In this document: positions 1 to 6,713 of the stretch, in pieces
How the letters are laid out: every line of letters begins with the position of its first letter
Numbering within the stretch: the first letter of the stretch is position 1
Origin: Clostridiales bacterium
Lineage (GTDB): Bacteria > Bacillota > Sulfobacillia > UBA995
Assembly (NCBI GenBank): GCA_003517845.1
Contig: DOZU01000055.1
Span: 5,890 to 14,467 of the forward strand
DNA length: 8,578 bases
Direction of reading: 5' to 3'
The notes under the pieces: generated by a model
What the model was told of the DNA's origin: nothing
What the model saw: only the letters and a program-made list of their open reading frames with translations
Databases searched by the model: none
Translations under genes and position numbers: made by a program

Positions 1-458
1 TTGATCAGGTCGGTGATGGCATGCTCCTGACCGGAGTGAAGATGCACGCCCTGGGCTATGCTGCCGATGGCTTTCAGGAACTTGGGGAGCTTGTCCTCGG
101 TGAACAGGCCGCGATACCGGCCGAAAAGGCTGTTCCCCAGCCGATCGATGAAGCACTTGAGCTGGCCGGGAATGCTCATGTGGTACACGGGCACGGAGTA
201 GATGATCGCATCCGCCTCCAGCCATGCGTCCCGCATGGCCGGGAAGTCATCGTCAAAGCAGCAGTCGCCCCGCTCATAGCATCGGCCGCAGGCGACGCAG
301 GGGGCGAGTTTCTTCCCCCGTACCGACAGAGAACGACTTCCCTTCGCGATCCCGGGTACTAGCTCGGCGCTGGCCAGCGCCTCGCCCAGCAGGAACAGGC
401 TATTGCCGGCACGGGGGCTGCCGCAAATCCCCAGCACCTTGAGTTCGCGCATGCTCAT
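1..458 (-). CDS. Iron-sulfur flavoprotein / NADPH-dependent FMN reductase family protein (3' end outside window)
   Basis: 152 residues are visible and the C-terminus lies beyond the left edge. The N-terminus has the flavodoxin-fold phosphate-binding loop ICGSPRAGNS (residues 11-20). Residues 90-106 hold the family signature PVYHMSIPGQLKCFIDR. Between them lies a compact cysteine cluster, C54-x2-C57-x2-C60-x5-C66 followed by C67. This matches the CX2CX2CX4-7C pattern that binds the 4Fe-4S cluster in Isf-type iron-sulfur flavoproteins. The expected role is cytosolic electron transfer through FMN plus a cluster; the physiological partner cannot be told from sequence. The start is ATG at 458, because GAGGAG lies about six bases upstream. 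A second in-frame ATG lies at 452. The start overlaps the stop of the upstream DUF917 gene as ATGA, so translation is probably coupled and the two products may share a pathway. Other flavin reductases of the same superfamily lack the cysteines, so I favour the Isf type. Confidence 0.87.
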   Translation of the reverse strand, partial: MSMRELKVLGICGSPRAGNSLFLLGEALASAELVPGIAKGSRSLSVRGKKLAPCVACGRCYERGDCCFDDDFPAMRDAWLEADAIIYSVPVYHMSIPGQLKCFIDRLGNSLFGRYRGLFTEDKLPKFLKAIGSIAQGVHLHSGQEHAITDLI

Positions 459-1648
459 CCACCACTCCTCGGACATCCGCAGCCCTCAGGTCCCAGCTGT
501 TCGATGGGAGCATAGGCGAGGTGCGGGCAGCCATACCTGGCACCGCCGAAGGCGCTCCTGCCGGCGGGCGTGGTCGCCGCGTGGCGCAACCGGGCGTGGC
601 ACGCCGTCCCGAGCAACGCGACCCCCTTGCCTGCCGCGAGATCGACGCTCATGAGCCCCGCCCCCGTCGCCGGGTCGAGCATGCAGACCAGGTCGGGGAA
701 TACCGCCCGCAGCCGCCCGTCGATCCACAGGGCCATCGTCTCATTCTTGATTACCATGCGCGCCTCGCGCCCGGCGTGAGGACCATTACCGGCCAGCACC
801 ACTTCCGTGAGGTAGAAACCGCCCCGGTCTTCGCCCCGGACCGAGGTCACTTCGCCCCGGAACAGGTCTGCGCCGCCCAAGGCGTCCCTCGCTGCGAGCA
901 GCGGATCCCGGCCCGATTGCCGGGCCGCCATGACCGTTCGTCCCAGGGCGAGCGCCATGCTGCTCGTGCCGGGGATCACCGAGGCCTTCAGCTGTTTGCC
1001 GGTCATGGGGTAGTGGTTGTTGGCTCCCATGCCGCCCCCTCGCGTCACCATCCAGCGGCCGATCTCATCGGCGAAGGTCGGGGCGACTTGATCCGACACC
1101 ACGATGGCATTGCCGTGGGTGTCAACCAGGGACATGGGAGTCAGACTTATCCCGTGTCCCAGGAAACTGGACATGTGCGTCTCCGGCGCCGATCGTCCCA
1201 GCCCGTCGCCGTCCACCGCCTTGATCCCCAGCCTCGCGGCCAGGGACAGGACCACGGGGGTGTTGAGTCCTCCTGCCTCGAAAGGCACGACGTACTCGAC
1301 CTTGCGGCTGAGGTAATCCTCCATGAGCGAGGTGGCCGCGAGCAACTCAAACTCGGTCTCCCAGCGGGCAACGAGGTCCTCGATGGACATGCTCTCCAGG
1401 GTCTTCACCGAACCCATCAACCCGCCGCTCACCACCAGCGCATCATCGGGGATGTCTCCGGGAGAGACCAGCCAAAGCTCCCGGCCGCGAGCGAGGTCAT
1501 TGGCGAGGATGGCCCGACCCCACTCCGGGTTCCCTCCTCCCCCCGTGCCAAGGATGGCCAGCCCTTCAAGCAGGGGCTCGATATCATCGATCCCGATCCG
1601 GCGCCCGGCCACGATCCCTTCACCCCGTTTCGCCTGGTGTGATGCCAT
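455..1648 (-). CDS. DUF917 family protein (S-methyl thiohydantoin desulfurase-like)
   Basis: This 397-residue protein matches the DUF917 family, which from memory is now named S-methyl thiohydantoin desulfurase and is often found near hydantoinases. Visible hallmarks are the N-terminal ILGTGGGGNP (residues 32-41), VSGGLMGS (73-80), EAGGLNT (124-130) and the VDGDGLGRSAPE block (145-156), where the clustered Asp, Gly and Glu residues are the most conserved in the family. The C-terminus ends with the usual aromatic/proline stretch YAPIEQLGPE. Length is near or slightly above the family norm of about 360 residues. The true start may be GTG at 1612 (residue 13): GGTGAAGG lies just upstream, and the trimmed protein begins a few residues before the conserved core, as in relatives. 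ATG at 1648 has only a weak site. The substrate is unknown. The gene is coupled by ATGA to the iron-sulfur flavoprotein downstream. No hydantoinase is visible nearby. Confidence 0.85.
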   Translation of the reverse strand: MASHQAKRGEGIVAGRRIGIDDIEPLLEGLAILGTGGGGNPEWGRAILANDLARGRELWLVSPGDIPDDALVVSGGLMGSVKTLESMSIEDLVARWETEFELLAATSLMEDYLSRKVEYVVPFEAGGLNTPVVLSLAARLGIKAVDGDGLGRSAPETHMSSFLGHGISLTPMSLVDTHGNAIVVSDQVAPTFADEIGRWMVTRGGGMGANNHYPMTGKQLKASVIPGTSSMALALGRTVMAARQSGRDPLLAARDALGGADLFRGEVTSVRGEDRGGFYLTEVVLAGNGPHAGREARMVIKNETMALWIDGRLRAVFPDLVCMLDPATGAGLMSVDLAAGKGVALLGTACHARLRHAATTPAGRSAFGGARYGCPHLAYAPIEQLGPEGCGCPRSGG

Positions 1649-1737
1649 TTCATTTCGCCCGCTCCGGCGCGCATCCTTCCCGCGCCATCCCGCAAGGCGG
1701 GAATTGCATCTCGTCAGGCAGGACGTGACCGGCAGCG

Positions 1738-1764
1738 ACCCTCGCCCGACCGGCGGGCAAGGGT
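1738..1764 (-). terminator. Hairpin downstream of the deaminase gene, possible transcript end
   Basis: An 11-bp stem (1738-1748 with 1754-1764, one G-U pair in the minus-strand RNA) closes a five-base loop nine bases after the deaminase stop codon. No U-tract follows it on the minus strand, so it is not a classical intrinsic terminator. It could slow polymerase, protect the 3' end, or do nothing. A second, shorter stem (TCCCGC/GCGGGA, 1688-1702) lies further downstream before the DUF917 gene. Confidence 0.3.
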
Positions 1765-1772
1765 GGGAAAAT

Positions 1773-2207
1773 TCATCGGAAATAGCGGTAGGCGAACGGC
1801 AACAGGTCCCCGGCCCGGACTTTGAGCAGGCGGCCGCCTTCCTCCAAGATCACCGCGGCCTCCGGAGCATAGTCGGCGAGGAGTTGGCGGCAATTGCCAC
1901 AGGGAGCGAGGATCGACGGACCGGTCTCGCCGCCGCGTACCGCGACGATGCGGAGGAACTCCGTCTCCCCGTGCGCGGCCGCGGCACCGATGGCCACCGG
2001 TTCCGCGCACGGACCGTAGGCGCACGACTCCACGTTCACGCCGGTATATGCCTTCCCCGATCCCGCCAGGACCGCCGCTCCCACCGAGTGGCGGTCGGTC
2101 CGCCAGGCCTGGCGGATCGCCGCCGAGGCCAGCGCAATCAGTTCGCGGTCCTGCTCATCGAGTTCCTGGAAACCCGGGTGCTCTACCCTACTCACTGCCC
2201 GCCCCAT
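1773..2207 (-). CDS. Cytidine deaminase / blasticidin S deaminase-like zinc deaminase
   Basis: 144 residues from ATG 2207. The zinc-dependent nucleoside deaminase signature is complete. VGAAVLA (42-48) and YTGVNVES (54-61) carry the Asn and Glu expected to hold the ribose. GPCAEPVAIG (65-74) holds zinc ligand C67 and the catalytic E69. APCGNCRQLL (101-110) holds zinc ligands C103 and C106. It should deaminate cytidine or deoxycytidine in pyrimidine salvage. However, the GPCAE context and the PCGNCRQLL-ADYAPEA stretch also resemble fungal blasticidin S deaminases, so the natural substrate is open. Length is typical for a homotetrameric deaminase. The start is uncertain: ATG 2207 (or 2210) overlaps the end of recA by about 20 bases, and GTG 2195 overlaps by 8. 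No start has a strong ribosome binding site, so translation is probably coupled to recA. The upstream open frame is Arg-rich and lies inside recA, so I excluded it. This is the last gene of the recA operon. Confidence 0.85.
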   Translation of the reverse strand: MGRAVSRVEHPGFQELDEQDRELIALASAAIRQAWRTDRHSVGAAVLAGSGKAYTGVNVESCAYGPCAEPVAIGAAAAHGETEFLRIVAVRGGETGPSILAPCGNCRQLLADYAPEAAVILEEGGRLLKVRAGDLLPFAYRYFR

Positions 2208-3264
2208 CATCCGCCGCCGCCGTCCCCTTGACGCCGCCGAGTTTGAGCCTTTCTCGCGCCACCCCTTCAATCGCCGCCGCCACCTCCGGATTCTGGCGGA
2301 GGAAGTCGCGGACGTTATCCCTGCCCTGGCCGAGCCTGGTTTCGCCATAGGTATACCAGGTGCCGCTCTTCTCGAGAATCCCGAGTTCGGTGGCTACATC
2401 CACCAGCCCGCCCTCCCGGGAGATGCCCTCGCCATAGATGAGGTCGAACTCCGCCTGCCGGAAAGGTGGGGCCAGCTTGTTCTTGACGATCTTCACTCGC
2501 GTGCGGGCACCGACCGTCTCGTTGCCCTGTTTCAGGGTTTCGACCCGCCGCACGTCCAGCCGCACCGAGGCGTAGAACTTCAGCGCGCGGCCGCCTGGCG
2601 TGACCTCGGGGTTGCCGAACATCACCCCGACCTTCTCGCGGATCTGGTTGAGAAAGATGGCCGTGGTACGGGACTTGGAGATGGCCCCCGCCAACTTGCG
2701 GAGGGCCTGGGACATGAGCCGGGCCTGGAGGCCCACGTGGGCATCGCCCATCTCTCCTTCGAGTTCCGCCCTCGGGACCAGGGCGGCCACCGAGTCGATG
2801 ACCACTACGTCCACTGCCCCGCTGCGCACCAGTGCCTCGGCGATCTCGAGGGCCTGCTCGCCGGTGTCGGGCTGGGCGATCAAGAGATCGTCGATGTCCA
2901 CGCCGAGCCGCCGGGCATAGCTCGGGTCCAGCGCGTGCTCCGCGTCGATGAAGGACGCGACCCCGCCCCGCTTCTGAGCCTCGGCGAGGATGTGCAGGGC
3001 CAAGCTGGTCTTACCCGAGCCCTCGGGCCCGAAGATCTCGACCACCCTGCCTCGCGGGACTCCCCCGCAACCCAGCGCCGCGTCCAAGGCAAGGGATCCG
3101 GTGGGGATAATCTCCACTGCCAGGCGGCCCGCGTCCGAGCCGAGACGCATGATCGAACCCTTGCCGAATTGCTTCTCAATCTGCGCCAGCGCCAGGTCCA
3201 ACGCACGCCGCTTGTCTATGGCGGGCGCGCCCCCTCCTCCGGTCTTGGCGGATCCTGGGACCAT
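2188..3264 (-). CDS. recA: RecA recombinase
   Basis: This 358-residue protein is clearly RecA, the ATP-dependent strand-exchange protein of homologous recombination and the co-protease for LexA-type repressors. The N-terminal helix region has KQFGKGSIMRLG (31-42). Walker A is GPEGSGKT (79-86) and Walker B is VVVIDSVAAL (153-162). The IFLNQIREKVGVMFGNPE stretch (203-220) leads into DNA-binding loop L2 with TPGGRALKFYAS. The C-terminal domain is present and ends in a short acidic tail (ADDGAGSE), as in other RecA proteins. Length is normal and I see no intein or frameshift. Start ATG 3264 has AGAGGTGA six bases upstream. The gene begins 12 bases after the thpR stop, and I see no promoter or LexA box in the gap, so it appears to be transcribed from upstream. 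The next gene is a deaminase, rather than recX or rny, which often follow recA in Bacillota. Confidence 0.98.
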   Translation of the reverse strand: MVPGSAKTGGGGAPAIDKRRALDLALAQIEKQFGKGSIMRLGSDAGRLAVEIIPTGSLALDAALGCGGVPRGRVVEIFGPEGSGKTSLALHILAEAQKRGGVASFIDAEHALDPSYARRLGVDIDDLLIAQPDTGEQALEIAEALVRSGAVDVVVIDSVAALVPRAELEGEMGDAHVGLQARLMSQALRKLAGAISKSRTTAIFLNQIREKVGVMFGNPEVTPGGRALKFYASVRLDVRRVETLKQGNETVGARTRVKIVKNKLAPPFRQAEFDLIYGEGISREGGLVDVATELGILEKSGTWYTYGETRLGQGRDNVRDFLRQNPEVAAAIEGVARERLKLGGVKGTAAADDGAGSE

Positions 3265-3276
3265 AACCTATCACCT

Positions 3277-3873
3277 CTATCGGCTTCGCTGTGAGCTGTC
3301 GGCTGCCGGCGCCCCCAGTCGGAAGCGGCCCTTCACCACGTACGTCGGACCGGCCGGCGAAAGACGACTCTCCATCAACCGGATCTCTCCCACGGTGAAA
3401 CTGCCGGCGACCCTGTCCTCGCCCAGTCGCCGGACCGCCTCGAGCAGTCGGGAAGAGCCGGACGGGGACCGCTGCCGCGCCAGCGTCAGGTGCGGCGCCG
3501 GGTCCTTGGCGGACGCCGCGAAACCCAGCGGCAGCGTCACCCGGTCCACCGCGCGCGCCAGGGCCGTCATCGCCGTACGGCCGTCGCCGAGTCCCACCCA
3601 GAGCACCCGCGGATTGCCCCAGCCGGGGAAGCAGCCGATGCCCTGGCAAGTTACGGTCACCGGCGGCAGGCCGGCCGCCAACTCCGTCAGTGCCGCTTGC
3701 AGCGGGGTCAGCATCCGCTCCGCATCAATGGCGCCCAGGAACTTCAGCGTCAGGTGGTAGTTGGCGGGCTCTACCCACCGGTAATCCGCGCCGGCAGACC
3801 GCAAGGCGGCGCTCCATTCCGCGACCTCTGCCCTGACCGCCTCCGAAACCTCCACCGCTACGAATGTCCGCAT
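3277..3873 (-). CDS. thpR: RNA 2',3'-cyclic phosphodiesterase (2H family)
   Basis: 198 residues from ATG 3873. The enzyme belongs to the 2H phosphoesterase superfamily and has both catalytic histidine motifs, HLTL at 40-43 (in NYHLTLKFLG) and HLTL at 128-131 (in PHLTLAR). The N-terminus MRTFVAVEVSE is the usual start of ThpR/LigT proteins. Family members open 2',3'-cyclic phosphate ends of RNA to 2'-phosphate and can ligate tRNA halves in vitro. The open frame continues 21 codons upstream into the end of cinA, but the family alignment and GGTGG just before ATG 3873 favour the shorter form. That start lies 25 bases after the cinA stop, and the thpR stop lies 12 bases before recA. The cinA-thpR-recA order is conserved in several phyla, so a linked role in nucleic acid maintenance is plausible but not shown. 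Confidence 0.93.
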   Translation of the reverse strand: MRTFVAVEVSEAVRAEVAEWSAALRSAGADYRWVEPANYHLTLKFLGAIDAERMLTPLQAALTELAAGLPPVTVTCQGIGCFPGWGNPRVLWVGLGDGRTAMTALARAVDRVTLPLGFAASAKDPAPHLTLARQRSPSGSSRLLEAVRRLGEDRVAGSFTVGEIRLMESRLSPAGPTYVVKGRFRLGAPAADSSQRSR

Positions 3874-3898
3874 CTCGGCCACCGCCCGTACCTGCGCG

Positions 3899-5146
3899 TC
3901 AGGCGCGGAGTCGACCCCACAGCAGTTCCAGGGCATAGGCGACGGCGCGCCGCTTCACCTCCGAGCGATCCCCGGCGAACCGCCGCTCGAAGGTAGCGGT
4001 GGGCCCGCCTCCGGCCAACCCGAAGAATACCAGCCCTACGGGCTTGCAGTCGGAGCCGCCACCCGGGCCGGCTATGCCGGTCACCCCGAGCCCGAAATCG
4101 GTGCCGGCACGCCTCATCACCCCATCGGCCAAGGCGGCGGCGACTTCCCGGCTGACCGCCCCGTGGCGCTCCAGCAGTTCCGGTGCGACGCCGGCCAGTT
4201 CCGCCTTGGCCTGGTTGCTGTAGACCACCAACCCGCGTTCGAAGTACGCGGAACTCCCGGGCACCCGGGTCAGCCGCCAGGCAACCCCGCCGCCGGTACA
4301 GGATTCGGCCACCGCCAGCCTGGCGCCGCGCTTGATGAGCAACCCGCCGATGACCCCTTCCAGGGTGTCATCATCCCGCCCGTACACATGGTCGGCGAGT
4401 CGGTTCCGGATCGCCGCCTCCACCGGGGCAATGAGCGCATCCGCCGCCTCCGGACCGCGCGCCTTGGCGGTTATCCGGAACTGCACCTCGCCCTCGCCGG
4501 TCAAGGGCGCCACCGTCGGATTTCCCTGGCCGGCCATGATGTCGGCGATCCGAGCCTCGGCGGCCGACTCGCCGATGCCTACCAGTCTCAGGACCCGGGA
4601 CCGGATCACCGCCCGTTCGCCGCTTCGCTCCAGACGATCGATGAGGTAGGGGATCACGCTGTCGCGGGTCATGGGGACGAGTTCCGCGGGAGGGCCGGGT
4701 AGCAAGATGACGGCTTGTCGTCCCACTTCCAGCAGCACCCCGGGGGCGGTCCCTACGGGGTTGGCGATGGGAACGGCCCCCTCGGGGAGCATGGCCTGCT
4801 TCCGGTTGGCAGGAGGCATGGCTGCGCCCCGGCCGCGGAAGATGCTTTCGATACGCGAGAGGCCGACGGGATCCACGATGAGCGGGCGGCCGGTGACCTC
4901 CGCCAGGCGCTCGCGAGTTATATCGTCGGTCGTCGGACCCAGCCCCCCCGAGACCAGGACGAGATCGGATCGGGCGAGAGCCGCCCGCAAAGCCTCGTCA
5001 AGCCGGTGCGGATTGTCCCCGACCGTCACCTGGTAGAAGACGTCGATGCCGAGATCCGCCAGTACCCGCGACAGGTAGCGGGCATTGGTGTTCCCGATCT
5101 GGCCGAGCAGCAGTTCGGTGCCGACGGCGAGGATCTCCGCCTTCAT
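3899..5146 (-). CDS. cinA: CinA: MoaB-like domain plus nicotinamide-nucleotide amidase
   Basis: This 415-residue two-domain protein has the usual length for full CinA. The N-terminal half is a MoaB/MogA-type molybdopterin-binding fold (COG1058) with ILAVGTELLLGQ (5-16), SGGLGPTTDD (66-75) and LPGPPAE (149-155). In relatives this half carries ADP-ribose pyrophosphatase activity. The C-terminal half is the PncC amidase with VAESCTGGG (279-287), VPGSSAYFERGLVVYSN (295-311) and VTGIAGPGGG (355-364). This half removes the amide of NMN and feeds the NAD salvage (pyridine nucleotide) cycle. In Streptococcus pneumoniae CinA is competence-induced and brings RecA to the membrane, which fits the recA neighbour. 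Start ATG 5146 has GGGAGGT six bases upstream and the conserved MKAEILAVG N-terminus. The frame is open upstream to 5617, but that stretch is antisense-like sequence inside the protease gene. The protease frame overlaps the first 149 bases, discussed separately. Confidence 0.96.
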   Translation of the reverse strand: MKAEILAVGTELLLGQIGNTNARYLSRVLADLGIDVFYQVTVGDNPHRLDEALRAALARSDLVLVSGGLGPTTDDITRERLAEVTGRPLIVDPVGLSRIESIFRGRGAAMPPANRKQAMLPEGAVPIANPVGTAPGVLLEVGRQAVILLPGPPAELVPMTRDSVIPYLIDRLERSGERAVIRSRVLRLVGIGESAAEARIADIMAGQGNPTVAPLTGEGEVQFRITAKARGPEAADALIAPVEAAIRNRLADHVYGRDDDTLEGVIGGLLIKRGARLAVAESCTGGGVAWRLTRVPGSSAYFERGLVVYSNQAKAELAGVAPELLERHGAVSREVAAALADGVMRRAGTDFGLGVTGIAGPGGGSDCKPVGLVFFGLAGGGPTATFERRFAGDRSEVKRRAVAYALELLWGRLRA

Positions 5147-6713
5147 GGACGACCTCCCTGGATGAGGGTTTCGCCGTCCGTCCGTCCTGACCTCTCCGAT
5201 CGATCGGCTTCGCTCGCGCCATCCGGCAGGGCGGCGTCCGCCGGGGGCGATTCCCCAGGCTGAGCAGTCGGCGAAGTTCGTCACCCGGCAGCCGCTCCCG
5301 CTCCAGAAGGCACGGGCAAGCGCGGGCGAGCGCCACCCTCCGTGGCTCGATGAGCTGGTAGACCCGAGCCTCCTGGGACCGCAGGATAGACCGTGCCTCG
5401 GCCTGCGTCTCGCCGGGTGACAACAGTTCCTCGCTGACCGCTCCCAGTCGCGACAGCCCTGACCCGACGATGGTTCGGGCAATCCGGGATGCCCGCTCAA
5501 TGTCGTCGGTCGCCGCCGTGCTCCGACTTCCCAGCACGACCTCCTCGGCCACGGCGCCCGCCAGCAGTATCGCAATACGGTCTTCGAGATAAGCGAGCGG
5601 GTAGAGGTGGAGGTCACTTTCCTCCGCCTGGCGCACGTAGCCCAGGGCTGTCCCGCGGGGGCTGATGGTCACCGTGGTCACCGCGCCCGGGGCGACGATC
5701 TCGGCCACCAGCGCATGTCCGAGTTCATGTACGGCAACTCGCTCCAGTTCGCCCCGCCCTGGCAACCGGGACAGCTTCTCGCCGAGGATGACCTTGTCCG
5801 CCGCTTCCTCCAGGTGTTCCTGCTCCACGAACTCAGCTCCCTGACGCAACGCCAGGATCGCCGCCTCATTGGCCAGGCTCTCCAGGTGGGCGCCGGAGAA
5901 GCCGAAAGTCTGGCCGGCCAGCCGTTCCAGGTTTGCCGACCGGTGTAAGGGCTTGTTAGCCGTGTGAAGCTTCAGGATCGCCAGCCGGCCCGCCCGGTCG
6001 GGGAGGTCCACCCGCACGATCCGGTCAAACCGGCCCGGCCGCAGGAGCGCGGGATCCAGGAGGTCAAGCCGGTTCGTGGCCCCGATCATCAGGACCCGCG
6101 CGCTGTCGGCGGCGATGCCGTCCATGGCCACCAGGAGCTGGTTGAGGGTCTGGTCGTACTCGAGGTGGGACGTGTGTTGCCCCCGCCGCCCACCGATCAC
6201 CTCCAGCTCGTCGATGAAGATGACGGTGCTGCCTCCGTGGTGTCGCGCGGCTTCCCGGGCTTCCGCGAACAACTGGCGTACCCGCTGCGCTCCCACCCCG
6301 GCGTAGATCTCGATGAACTCCGAGCCGGAGATGGACAGGAAGGCCGAACTCGTGTAGGCTGCGGCGGCTCGGGCCAGCATGGTCTTGCCGGTACCGGGAG
6401 GCCCGGTCAGCAGGATGCCCTTGATCGGCCGGATGCCGAGCTGGCGAATCCCCCGCTGGTTCATCGCGAAGTCAAGGGCTTCTTTGAGTTCCCGTTTGGC
6501 CGTTTCCTGACCGCCGATCTCGGCGAAGCTGACCGACCCGCTCGCGCCCCGGGAGACCGGCCGGACCTCCCGGCGCCCCGGGCGTATGGCTGCCGATTGC
6601 GACAGCACGTACAGGAGGCCCACCAGGAACAGGAGGGGCAGCGGGTTGTGGCCGACCAAGCCGAGGTAAATGAGGATTGCGAGCGCTCCTCCCACCCCGA
6701 TCTCCTTGATCAT
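4998..6713 (-). CDS. FtsH-like membrane AAA+ zinc metalloprotease (3' end probably frameshifted)
   Basis: The open frame encodes 571 residues, of which about 487 look like protein. Residues 5-40 form one or two membrane segments; the large extracytoplasmic domain of classical FtsH is missing. The AAA+ module has GPPGTGKT (Walker A, 104-111), VIFIDELE (Walker B, 164-171), IGATNRLD (sensor 1, 210-217) and RPGRFDR (arginine fingers, 225-231). The M41-type protease domain follows with the zinc site HELGH (329-333) and a probable third ligand in TAATDDIERA (399-408). Classical FtsH has HEAGH, and its FVG pore loop is YAG here (137-139), so this is a divergent paralogue. It likely degrades or extracts membrane and cytosolic proteins using ATP. 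ATG 6713 has GGAGGAG at good spacing and overlaps the previous stop as ATGA. After LLSLG (483-487) the sequence turns Arg/Pro-rich and runs 149 bases into cinA, so the true end is probably near 5143 in another frame. Confidence 0.88.
   Translation of the reverse strand: MIKEIGVGGALAILIYLGLVGHNPLPLLFLVGLLYVLSQSAAIRPGRREVRPVSRGASGSVSFAEIGGQETAKRELKEALDFAMNQRGIRQLGIRPIKGILLTGPPGTGKTMLARAAAAYTSSAFLSISGSEFIEIYAGVGAQRVRQLFAEAREAARHHGGSTVIFIDELEVIGGRRGQHTSHLEYDQTLNQLLVAMDGIAADSARVLMIGATNRLDLLDPALLRPGRFDRIVRVDLPDRAGRLAILKLHTANKPLHRSANLERLAGQTFGFSGAHLESLANEAAILALRQGAEFVEQEHLEEAADKVILGEKLSRLPGRGELERVAVHELGHALVAEIVAPGAVTTVTISPRGTALGYVRQAEESDLHLYPLAYLEDRIAILLAGAVAEEVVLGSRSTAATDDIERASRIARTIVGSGLSRLGAVSEELLSPGETQAEARSILRSQEARVYQLIEPRRVALARACPCLLERERLPGDELRRLLSLGNRPRRTPPCRMARAKPIDRRGQDGRTAKPSSREVVHEGGDPRRRHRTAARPDREHQCPLPVAGTGGSRHRRLLPGDGRGQSAPA
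5143..5256 (-). other. Alternative-frame C-terminal tail of the FtsH-like protease, ending in ATGA with cinA
   Basis: Shifting the protease frame back one base near the GGGG run (5253-5256) or the CCCCC run (5243-5247 on the minus strand) gives a tail of about 37 residues. It is rich in Asp, Glu, Ala and Ser (ESPPADAALPDGAS, then EADRSERSGRTDGE) and stops at TGA 5145-5143. That TGA overlaps the cinA ATG as ATGA, the same junction seen at 6710-6713 and 455-458. The unshifted frame instead gives a basic, Arg-rich extension that invades cinA. Third-position GC does not separate the two frames. I infer a lost base (sequence error or real mutation) or a programmed -1 shift. Confidence 0.5.

Noticed and set aside
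521..1642. 373-codon open frame on the plus strand
   Set aside because: It lies exactly antisense to the DUF917 gene, has Arg/His/Gly-rich composition and no family signature. Long antisense frames are expected in GC-rich DNA.
1323..2231. 302-codon plus-strand open frame across DUF917 and the deaminase
   Set aside because: It is low-complexity Ser/Pro/Arg sequence antisense to two well-supported genes, with no ribosome binding site of note.
2208..2348. 47-codon N-terminal extension of the deaminase
   Set aside because: It is Arg-rich sequence read in the wrong frame inside recA; the deaminase family starts at about ATG 2207.
3874..3936. 21-codon N-terminal extension of ThpR
   Set aside because: The conserved MRTFVAVE start at 3873 fits the family, and the extension lies in the end of cinA and the gap.
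5147..5617. N-terminal extension of cinA to 5617
   Set aside because: The translation (many Arg, Ser, Trp and Cys residues) is an out-of-frame shadow of the protease gene. The conserved CinA N-terminus and a strong ribosome binding site fix the start at 5146.
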